Program-made: the position numbers and the translations under genes
Notes under the pieces: generated by a model
Seen by the model: only the letters and a program-made list of their open reading frames with translations
Databases searched by the model: none
Told to the model about the DNA's origin: nothing
Assembly (NCBI RefSeq): GCF_001612845.1
Contig: NZ_BDBF01000017.1
Location: 98,058-162,057 of the forward strand
Direction: 5' to 3'
Length of the DNA stretch: 64,000 nucleotides
Source of the DNA: Nocardia elegans NBRC 108235
GTDB taxonomy: Bacteria > Actinomycetota > Actinomycetes > Mycobacteriales > Mycobacteriaceae
In this document: one piece after another, positions 56,416 through 64,000 of the stretch
Numbering within the stretch: position 1 is the stretch's first letter
Layout: each line of letters begins with the position of its first letter

Positions 56416-58053
56416 ATGGCGGAGCTGACGATCTCCCCCGATGAGATCCGTAGCGCGATCGAAAGCTACACCCAGAGCTACACCCCCGAAACCTCCATCG
56501 AGGAAATCGGCACGGTCACCGACACCAGTGACGGCATCGCGCACGTCAGCGGCCTGCCGTCGGCGATGACCAACGAGATCCTCGAATTCCCCGGCGGTGT
56601 GCTGGGTGTCGCGTTGAACCTCGACCCCGACGAGATCGGTGCGGTCATCCTCGGTGAGTTCGACGGCATCGAAGAGGGCCAGCAGGTCCGCCGCACCGGT
56701 GACGTGCTCTCGGTGCCGGTCGGCGACAAGTTCCTGGGCCGCGTCATCAACCCCCTCGGGCAGCCGATCGACGGCCTGGGCGAGATCGAGGCCGACGAGC
56801 GCCGCGTGCTGGAGCTGCAGGCCGCGACCGTGCTGGAGCGCCAGCCGGTCGAGGAGCCGATGGCCACCGGCATCACCGCCATCGACGCGCTGACCGCCAT
56901 CGGCCGCGGCCAGCGTCAGCTGGTCATCGGCGACCGCAAGACCGGCAAGACCGCGGTCTGCATCGACGCCATCCTGAACCAGAAGGCCAACTGGGAGTCC
57001 GGCGATCCGACCAAGCAGATGCGCTGCATCTACGTCGCGATCGGCCAGAAGGGCTCCACCATCGCCGGCGTGAAGTCCGCGCTCGAGGCGCACGGTGCGA
57101 TGGAGTACACCACCATCGTCGCGGCCCCGGCCTCCGACTCCGCCGGTTTCAAGTGGCTCGCGCCCTACACCGGTTCCGCGCTCGGCCAGCACTGGATGTA
57201 CCAGGGCAAGCACGTCCTGATCGTGTTCGACGACCTGTCCAAGCAGGCCGAGGCCTACCGCGCCATCTCGCTGCTGCTGCGTCGCCCGCCGGGCCGTGAG
57301 GCGTACCCCGGTGACGTCTTCTACCTGCACTCCCGTCTGCTGGAGCGTTGCGCGAAGCTGTCCGACGAGATGGGCGCCGGTTCGATGACGGGTCTGCCGA
57401 TCATCGAGACCAAGGCCAACGACATCTCGGCGTTCATCCCGACCAACGTCATCTCCATCACCGACGGCCAGGTCTTCCTCGAGTCCGACCTGTTCAACAA
57501 GGGTGTGCGTCCGGCTATCAACGTCGGTACCTCCGTCTCCCGTGTCGGTGGCGCCGCGCAGACCAAGGGCATGAAGAAGGTCGCCGGTTCGCTGCGTCTG
57601 GAGCTGGCCTCCTACCGCGAGCTGGAGGCGTTCTCCGCCTTCGCCTCCGACCTGGACGCCGCCTCGTTGGCGCAGCTCGAGCGTGGTGCCCGCTGGGTCG
57701 AGCTGCTCAAGCAGGATCAGTACTCGCCGGTCGCCGTCGAGGACCAGATCGTCTCGATCTACCTGGTCGACGCCGGCTACTACGACTCGGTGCCGGTCGG
57801 TGACATCCGCCGCTTCAACTCCGAGCTGCTGGAGACGCTGCACCGTGCCGCGCCGCAGGCCTTCGAGTCGATCGCCGGTGGCAAGGTCCTCGAGGGCGAG
57901 GCCGCCGACGCGATCAAGACCGAGACCGAGCGGTTCAAGCAGGGCTTCCTGGCCTCCGACGGCAGCCGCGTGGTCAACGAGGCCGAGGCCGGCGAGCTGG
58001 ACCACGAAGAGGTCGAGTCGCTGTCGGTCACCCGCAAGCACGTCGAGAAGTAA
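56416..58053 (+). CDS. atpA: ATP synthase F1 subunit alpha
   Basis: The 545-residue subunit alternates with beta in the F1 hexamer and binds non-catalytic nucleotide. The P-loop is GDRKTGKT at residues about 172-179, and [17 protein letters not shown] appears near 365. A C-terminal extension of about 35 residues past the normal end, rich in Glu/Asp/Val, resembles in length the mycobacterial alpha tail that suppresses ATP hydrolysis, although its sequence differs. The ATG follows AGCAGGAAGAACC. Confidence 0.97.
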   Translation: MAELTISPDEIRSAIESYTQSYTPETSIEEIGTVTDTSDGIAHVSGLPSAMTNEILEFPGGVLGVALNLDPDEIGAVILGEFDGIEEGQQVRRTGDVLSVPVGDKFLGRVINPLGQPIDGLGEIEADERRVLELQAATVLERQPVEEPMATGITAIDALTAIGRGQRQLVIGDRKTGKTAVCIDAILNQKANWESGDPTKQMRCIYVAIGQKGSTIAGVKSALEAHGAMEYTTIVAAPASDSAGFKWLAPYTGSALGQHWMYQGKHVLIVFDDLSKQAEAYRAISLLLRRPPGREAYPGDVFYLHSRLLERCAKLSDEMGAGSMTGLPIIETKANDISAFIPTNVISITDGQVFLESDLFNKGVRPAINVGTSVSRVGGAAQTKGMKKVAGSLRLELASYRELEAFSAFASDLDAASLAQLERGARWVELLKQDQYSPVAVEDQIVSIYLVDAGYYDSVPVGDIRRFNSELLETLHRAAPQAFESIAGGKVLEGEAADAIKTETERFKQGFLASDGSRVVNEAEAGELDHEEVESLSVTRKHVEK

Positions 58054-58107
58054 GCCGGGTCCGACCATGCCGACCAATGCGATACGCGAAGGGAGTGTGA
58101 ACCGCTG

Positions 58108-59076
58108 ATGGCAAGCTTGCGCGAACTGCGCTCCCGTATTCGTGGTGTGAGCTCGATCAAGAAGATCACCAAGGCTCAGGAGCTGATCGCCACCTCGCGA
58201 ATCAGCAAGGCCCAGGCTCGGGTCGCCGCCGCGAAGCCCTATGCGGAAGAGATCACCAAGGTGCTCGGCGAATTGGCCAGTGCCTCGTCGAATCTCAACC
58301 ACCCGCTGCTGACCGAGCGGGCCACTCCGCGCCGTGCCGCCATCCTGGTGATCACCAGTGACAGCGGTATGTGCGGTGGCTACAACTCCAACGTGCTCAA
58401 GCGCACCGAGGAGCTCATCACCACGCTGCGCTCCGAGGGCAAGGAGCCGGTGCTGTACGTGATGGGCAACAAGGGCCTGACGTACTACTCGTTCCGCAAC
58501 CGGGCGCTGGCCGGTTCGTGGACCGGGTTCTCGCAGCAGCCGCACTACACCGATGCCTCGGCCGCATGCCATCACCTGGTGGATGTGTTCATGGCGGGTT
58601 CCGAGACCGAGGTGGAGGCCCCGGGCGGCGGGACCATGGAGGGCGTGGATGAGATCCACATCGTCTACACCCGCTTCGTCTCGATGCTGTCGCAGGTGCC
58701 CGAGGTTCGCCGGCTCGCTCCGATCCAGGTGAGCTTCATCGACGAGAACTTCGAACTCGGCGAGGACATGCTCACCGACTCGCCGGACGCGAAGATCACC
58801 TCGCTCTACGAGTTCGAACCGGATGCGGACAAGCTGCTCGGCGCCCTGCTGCCGAAGTACATCAACACCCGCATCTACTCGTCGTTGCTCGAGGCCGCGG
58901 CCTCGGAGTCGGCCGCGCGCCGCACCGCAATGAAGGCTGCCACCGATAACGCCACCGAGCTGGTCAACACCCTGACCCGCGAGGCGAACTCGATCCGGCA
59001 GGCCAACATCACGCAGGAAATCAGTGAAATCGTCGGCGGCGCGAACGCGCTGGCTGCGTCCTCGGATCGCGACTAA
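58108..59076 (+). CDS. atpG: ATP synthase F1 subunit gamma
   Basis: The 322-residue rotor shaft has the N-terminal coiled coil ([20 protein letters not shown]) and the matching C-terminal helix. An insert with [17 protein letters not shown] near residues 170-186 corresponds in position to the gamma loop of mycobacterial enzymes. The ATG at 58108 lies between atpA and atpD with short gaps. Confidence 0.96.
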   Translation: MASLRELRSRIRGVSSIKKITKAQELIATSRISKAQARVAAAKPYAEEITKVLGELASASSNLNHPLLTERATPRRAAILVITSDSGMCGGYNSNVLKRTEELITTLRSEGKEPVLYVMGNKGLTYYSFRNRALAGSWTGFSQQPHYTDASAACHHLVDVFMAGSETEVEAPGGGTMEGVDEIHIVYTRFVSMLSQVPEVRRLAPIQVSFIDENFELGEDMLTDSPDAKITSLYEFEPDADKLLGALLPKYINTRIYSSLLEAAASESAARRTAMKAATDNATELVNTLTREANSIRQANITQEISEIVGGANALAASSDRD

Positions 59077-60546
<1,470 letters not shown>

Positions 60547-60552
60547 TCCACC

Positions 60553-60927
60553 ATGGCGGATATGTCAGTTGATCTGGTCGCCATCGAGCGGCGGCTGTGG
60601 TCGGGGACGGCGAGTTTCGTCAGCGCCCAGACCACGGAAGGTCAGATCGGTATTCTGCACGGTCACGAGCCCGTACTCGGCCAGCTGGTCGAGGGCGGGA
60701 TCGTTACCATCGACAGCACCGAGGGCGAGCGGATCGTCGCGGCCGTACACGGCGGTTTCTTCTCGTGCACGGGTGAGGCGGTCCGGATTCTCGCCGAATC
60801 GGCGGAATTCGCGGGCGATATCGATCTCGACGCCGCCCGCGCGGTCCTGGCCGATCCGAATGCCTCGGAGCAGGAACAGAATGCGGCGACCGCGCGAATT
60901 CGCGCGGTGGAAGCGATGAGCGCCTGA
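60553..60927 (+). CDS. atpC: ATP synthase F1 subunit epsilon
   Basis: The 124-residue epsilon subunit has the N-terminal beta sandwich ([20 protein letters not shown], then [16 protein letters not shown]). A short C-terminal helical part follows, with [20 protein letters not shown]. The C-terminal domain is shorter than in E. coli, as in other actinobacteria, which limits its role as an inhibitor. It is the last gene of the operon. Confidence 0.96.
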   Translation: MADMSVDLVAIERRLWSGTASFVSAQTTEGQIGILHGHEPVLGQLVEGGIVTIDSTEGERIVAAVHGGFFSCTGEAVRILAESAEFAGDIDLDAARAVLADPNASEQEQNAATARIRAVEAMSA

Positions 60928-61397
60928 CGCGAACGCCTCAGGGCGACAACGGAATAGCGCAACCGTGTGGCGGTCCGGATCTCCGGGCCGCCACACGGCG
61001 CTTCTGCCGGAATTCGCTCGAATCCGACGAGGAGAAGTCCGGCGGTATGCCGCCGCCGAGTGACAGTGGTGAATCGGCCACACCCGCGCCAGGGTGACTG
61101 TCCGGGGTGCGCCCTTCACTCTGGCCTGAGCGCGACCCGATGCCGGCGGCGAACACGAGACCCACCGTGAACCCGCGCACAGCCAACCCTGAGGGGCTTC
61201 GAATGCCCTTGTGCGAGTGTGCCTCTCATCACCTTCCTCCGGATCGGCGAATCGGCCGATATCCTCGTTTGTGGAACGGATGTACCGGCTGTGTGCCGCG
61301 GCGCCCTGGTTTGTAGACTCGCTGCGGGAGCGGCCTTGTTCGGGGATGGCACGGCGCTGGCGACGGCACAGGGGCGAAGCGAAGGGACGGACCTGGA
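60928..61397 (+). other. Gap between atpC and the DUF2550 gene
   Basis: I see no supported gene in these 470 bases. They contain the terminator hairpin at 60963-60998. TATCCT at 61260-61265 and TAGACT at 61314-61319 are possible -10 elements for the DUF2550 gene, both with poor -35 elements. Confidence 0.5.
60963..60998 (+). terminator. Hairpin terminator of the ATP synthase operon
   Basis: Perfect 11-base arms CCGTGTGGCGG / CCGCCACACGG enclose a 14-base loop that can itself pair (CCGGA/TCCGG). It starts 35 bases after the atpC stop. There is no T-run. Confidence 0.68.
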
Positions 61398-61832
61398 TTG
61401 CGGACCGGGATGGTGCTTCTGATCATTCTGGTGCTGCTGCTGGTCGGCGTAGCGCTGGTGTCGCTGTATCGCCTGATCATGTTGCGCCGAGGTGGAACCG
61501 CGGCGATTCTGCGCGTCCTTCCGGCGCAGGGTGGTCAAGGGTGGCGGCACGGTCTGATTCGCTACGGCGAATCCCGGCTCGTCTTCTACAAGCTCACCAG
61601 CCTGAAGGTGGGACCGGATTCGACCATCCGGCGGCTGGGCATCGAAGTGGTCGATCGGCGTTCCCCGGTGGGCGACGAGTACGACATCATGACCGACGAC
61701 ATCGTCGTGATCGCGGTCTCCGACGGTGACGGCAGCTATGAACTCGCCCTGGATCGCCCGGCGCTGACGGCATTCCTGTCCTGGGTCGAATCGCGGCCCT
61801 CCGAACGCATCCGGCGCCGACCGGGACGTTGA
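61398..61832 (+). CDS. DUF2550 membrane-anchored protein
   Basis: The 144-residue protein has one N-terminal membrane helix (VLLIILVLLLVGVALVSLY) and a soluble domain. Hallmarks are GWRHGLIRYGESRLVFYKL, RRSPVGDEYDIMTDDIVVI and ALTAFLSWVESRPS near the end. It matches Rv1312, found after the ATP synthase genes throughout this order; its function is unknown. The TTG at 61398 or the ATG at 61410 could be the start; the helix is complete with either. Confidence 0.87.
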   Translation: MRTGMVLLIILVLLLVGVALVSLYRLIMLRRGGTAAILRVLPAQGGQGWRHGLIRYGESRLVFYKLTSLKVGPDSTIRRLGIEVVDRRSPVGDEYDIMTDDIVVIAVSDGDGSYELALDRPALTAFLSWVESRPSERIRRRPGR

Positions 61833-61856
61833 CCCAGAAATAGGTGGTCACCAGCA

Positions 61857-62465
61857 ATGAGTGTGCATCTGACCAAGATCTATACCCGGACCGGCGACGA
61901 CGGCACCACCGGTTTGAGCGACTTCTCCCGGGTCCCGAAGACCGATCCGCGGCTGGTGGCCTACGCCGACTGCGACGAGACCAACGCCGCGCTCGGTGTG
62001 GCCCTCGCCCTGGGGCAGCCGGAAGCGCGCATCGCCGAGGTGCTGCGCCAGGTGCAGAACGATCTGTTCGACGCCGGCGCCGATCTGTCCACCCCGGTCG
62101 TGCCGGATCCGAAATATCCGCCGCTGCGGATCACCCAGTCCTATATCGACCGGCTGGAACGCTGGTGTGACGAGTTCAACGCCGAACTCGCTCCGCTGAA
62201 TTCGTTCATCCTGCCCGGCGGCACGCCGTTGGCCGCTCTGCTGCATACGGCCCGCACCGTGGCGCGGCGGGCGGAACGCGCGGCGTGGGCGGCGGTGGAC
62301 GCGCATCCGGACGACATCGGCGTGTTGCCCGCGAAATACCTCAATCGGCTGTCCGATCTGCTGTTCATCCTCGGCCGGGTGGCCAACCCGGACGGTGACG
62401 TGCTGTGGCGGCCCGGGGGATCGGAGACCGGCGGACCGGCCGCGACCGACCAGCCCTCCCGTTAG
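61857..62465 (+). CDS. Cob(I)yrinic acid a,c-diamide adenosyltransferase, PduO type
   Basis: The 202-residue enzyme transfers the adenosyl group of ATP to cob(I)alamin, making coenzyme B12. The N-terminal ATP loop is [20 protein letters not shown], followed by [17 protein letters not shown] and the helical [11 protein letters not shown] and [15 protein letters not shown] stretches. It supplies the cofactor needed by mutases such as the IcmF encoded in this window. It lies 25 bases after the DUF2550 gene. Confidence 0.95.
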   Translation: MSVHLTKIYTRTGDDGTTGLSDFSRVPKTDPRLVAYADCDETNAALGVALALGQPEARIAEVLRQVQNDLFDAGADLSTPVVPDPKYPPLRITQSYIDRLERWCDEFNAELAPLNSFILPGGTPLAALLHTARTVARRAERAAWAAVDAHPDDIGVLPAKYLNRLSDLLFILGRVANPDGDVLWRPGGSETGGPAATDQPSR

Positions 62466-62468
62466 GCT
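62463..62468 (+). promoter_or_regulatory. -10 element TAGGCT, leaderless-type promoter of murA
   Basis: TAGGCT begins within the pduO stop codon and ends seven bases before the murA GTG. The arrangement would give murA its own leaderless transcript despite the tight spacing. Confidence 0.4.
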
Positions 62469-62475
62469 GGCCCCC

Positions 62476-63738
62476 GTGAGTGAACGGTTTCTGGTGACCG
62501 GGGGCAGCCGGCTGGTCGGCGAGGTCGCGGTGGGTGGCGCGAAGAACAGCGTCCTCAAGCTGATGGCCGCCGCCCTGTTGGCCGAAGGCACGACGACGAT
62601 CACCAACTGCCCGGACATCCTCGACGTGCCGCTGATGGCGGAGGTTCTGCGCGGTTTGGGCTGCGATGTCACCGTCGACGGATCGGTGGTCGCCATCACC
62701 ACTCCGGCCGAGCCGAAGTATCACGCCGACTTCCCGGCGGTGACGCAGTTCCGCGCATCGGTCTGCGTGCTGGGGCCCCTGATGGCGCGGTGCAAGCGCG
62801 CGGTCGTCGCCCTGCCCGGCGGCGATGCGATCGGGTCCCGTCCACTCGACATGCATCAGGCCGGTCTGAGATTGCTCGGCGCGACCAGCGAAATCGAGCA
62901 CGGCTGCCTGGTCGCGCGCGCCGACGAGCTGCAGGGTGCGCGCATCCGGCTGGATTTCCCGTCGGTCGGCGCGACCGAGAACATTCTCATGGCCGCGGTG
63001 CTCGCGGAGGGGGAGACGGTGATCGACAACGCCGCGCGCGAACCCGAGATCGTCGACCTGTGCATCATGCTCACCCAGATGGGCGCGCGCATCGACGGCG
63101 CCGGCACCTCGGTGCTCACCATCTCCGGCGTGCGCAAACTCGCGCCCACCACCCATCAGGTGATCGGCGACCGCATCGTGGCCGCGACCTGGGGAATCGC
63201 CGCCGCGATGACGAGGGGCGACGTGCGCGTCACCGGCCTGAACCCCAAGCACCTCTCGCTGGTGCTGGACAAACTGCGTTCGGCGGGTGCGCGAATCACG
63301 TTCGAACCCAACGGTTTCCGGGTGGAACAACCGGAGCGGCCGCGCGCGGTGAACTTCTCCACCCTGCCGTTCCCGGGCTTTCCCACTGACCTGCAGCCGA
63401 TGGCGATCGGCCTGGCGACCATCGCCGACGGGACGTCGATGATCACCGAGAACATCTTCGAGGCGCGCTTCCGCTTCGTCGAGGAGATGATCCGCCTGGG
63501 CGCCGACGCCCGCACCGACGGCCACCATGCCGTGGTCCGGGGCATCCCGCGGCTGTCCAGTGCGCCGGTGTGGTCGTCGGATATCCGCGCCGGCGCGGGT
63601 CTGGTGCTCGCGGGTCTGGTCGCCGACGGCGTCACCGAGGTCCACGACGTGTTCCATATCGACCGCGGCTATCCCCACTTCGTGGAGAACCTGCGCTCGC
63701 TGGGCGCCGAGGTGGAACGGGTCGGCACGCCGGCGTAG
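62476..63738 (+). CDS. murA: UDP-N-acetylglucosamine 1-carboxyvinyltransferase (Asp117 form)
   Basis: The 420-residue cytoplasmic enzyme transfers enolpyruvate to UDP-GlcNAc, the first committed step of peptidoglycan synthesis. [16 protein letters not shown] near residue 21 holds the substrate-binding lysine-asparagine pair. In the catalytic loop, [15 protein letters not shown], the usual cysteine is replaced by aspartate at residue 117. This is the same change and position as in M. tuberculosis, where it gives intrinsic fosfomycin resistance. The GTG at 62476 is chosen; the upstream open frame overlaps pduO. Confidence 0.97.
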   Translation: MSERFLVTGGSRLVGEVAVGGAKNSVLKLMAAALLAEGTTTITNCPDILDVPLMAEVLRGLGCDVTVDGSVVAITTPAEPKYHADFPAVTQFRASVCVLGPLMARCKRAVVALPGGDAIGSRPLDMHQAGLRLLGATSEIEHGCLVARADELQGARIRLDFPSVGATENILMAAVLAEGETVIDNAAREPEIVDLCIMLTQMGARIDGAGTSVLTISGVRKLAPTTHQVIGDRIVAATWGIAAAMTRGDVRVTGLNPKHLSLVLDKLRSAGARITFEPNGFRVEQPERPRAVNFSTLPFPGFPTDLQPMAIGLATIADGTSMITENIFEARFRFVEEMIRLGADARTDGHHAVVRGIPRLSSAPVWSSDIRAGAGLVLAGLVADGVTEVHDVFHIDRGYPHFVENLRSLGAEVERVGTPA

Positions 63739-63776
63739 TCGGCCGTACATCCGAAAGACCTTCCTGACCAGGCGAT

Positions 63777-63805
63777 TTGACATAGAATCAACCGCCACGT
63801 AACTT
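63777..63805 (+). promoter_or_regulatory. Strong promoter P1 (TTGACA-N17-TAACTT)
   Basis: A consensus -35 TTGACA and a -10 TAACTT are 17 bases apart, 39 bases after the murA stop. This is the best match to the housekeeping consensus in the window. Confidence 0.78.
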
Positions 63806-63914
63806 ATTCCAGGTCAGAGCGACACGGACACCAACCCCGGGCCGGGAGGCAAGGGGACAACGAGGTAGTACGGGGAGCGCCTGACGATCACACTGGTTCG
63901 ACCGAGACCCCGAT

Positions 63915-63944
63915 TTGGTTCGGGTCCGACGGTTGAGCTAAGCT
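63915..63944 (+). promoter_or_regulatory. Promoter P2 (TTGGTT-N18-TAAGCT)
   Basis: A second promoter-like pair lies 110 bases after P1. The bases that follow (GGAAAAGTTGCC) resemble the start region of mycobacterial rRNA transcripts (GGCAGGGTTGCC), as I remember them. Confidence 0.6.
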
Positions 63945-64000
63945 GGAAAAGTTGCCTCGCCGATCGAACAGATGAAAATCTGGGAGATGGTGAGTGCGTG

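Larger units (their letters stand above)
63739..64000 (+). other. Upstream region of a ribosomal RNA operon (probable)
   Basis: No protein gene is visible after murA. Two promoters in tandem and a less GC-rich stretch ending GAACAGATGAAAATCTGGGA fit the leader of an rrn operon, which follows murA in M. tuberculosis and Nocardia. The 16S gene itself is not within the window. Confidence 0.6.

Noticed and set aside
60967..61316. Small open frames in the gap after atpC.
   Set aside because: They lack ribosome-binding sites, overlap the terminator hairpin and show no protein-like composition.

Overview
The window is high-GC DNA from a mycolic-acid-type actinomycete (order Mycobacteriales), most likely Nocardia or a close relative. 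The right half carries the gene order familiar from Mycobacterium tuberculosis: tRNA-Arg/argS-lysA-hom-thrC-thrB-rho-rpmE-prfA-prmC-sua5-wecA-atpI-atpBEFHAGDC-DUF2550-pduO-murA-(rrn). AtpH is an ordinary 269-residue delta subunit, not the b-delta fusion of mycobacteria, which argues against Mycobacterium. An AmtR-type nitrogen regulator, DUF3558 lipoproteins, many GTG starts and several leaderless-looking promoters fit Nocardia. I see no insertion sequence, phage, integrase or CRISPR array. Most of the very long ORFs opposite known genes are GC-rich antisense shadows.

Region 1 (1-7.8 kb): the 3' end of a mercaptopyruvate sulfurtransferase gene, then a minus-strand nitrogen-scavenging operon. 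It runs APC permease, two DUF1989 proteins, a carboxyltransferase-only piece of urea/guanidine carboxylase, and allophanate hydrolase, under a divergent AmtR-like repressor with two operator-like sites. The carboxylase has no biotin carboxylase and no biotin carrier domain in this window.

Region 2 (7.9-16 kb): an exported HNH nuclease-like lipoprotein, a coupled SNF2 helicase/SWIM zinc-finger pair, a BtuF-like protein with no export signal, a Baeyer-Villiger-type monooxygenase and an amidohydrolase.

Region 3 (16-25 kb): valine catabolism. The genes for MmsA, acyl-CoA dehydrogenase, 3-hydroxyisobutyryl-CoA hydrolase, MmsB and enoyl-CoA hydratase form one tight operon. Divergent from it is the fused isobutyryl-CoA mutase IcmF. 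The PduO adenosyltransferase that makes its cofactor type lies 40 kb away in the same window.

Region 4 (25-38 kb): accessory genes. These are paired DUF3558 lipoproteins, an Hsp70-like membrane protein, MarR, a Tat-exported phosphoesterase, an orphan iron-type binding lipoprotein, an EthD protein, and a flavin monooxygenase with a divergent TetR and matched operators. They continue with an FBP/FusB-type zinc protein, a TetR/MFS efflux pair with three palindromes, UppP and an NTF2-fold protein.

Region 5 (38-64 kb): core housekeeping. It covers arginyl-tRNA synthetase with a nearby tRNA-Arg, the lysine/threonine pathway, Rho, translation termination and tRNA modification, WecA, the complete F1Fo ATP synthase operon, DUF2550, PduO, and MurA carrying the Cys-to-Asp change. 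Tandem promoters at the very end probably drive a ribosomal RNA operon just outside the window.
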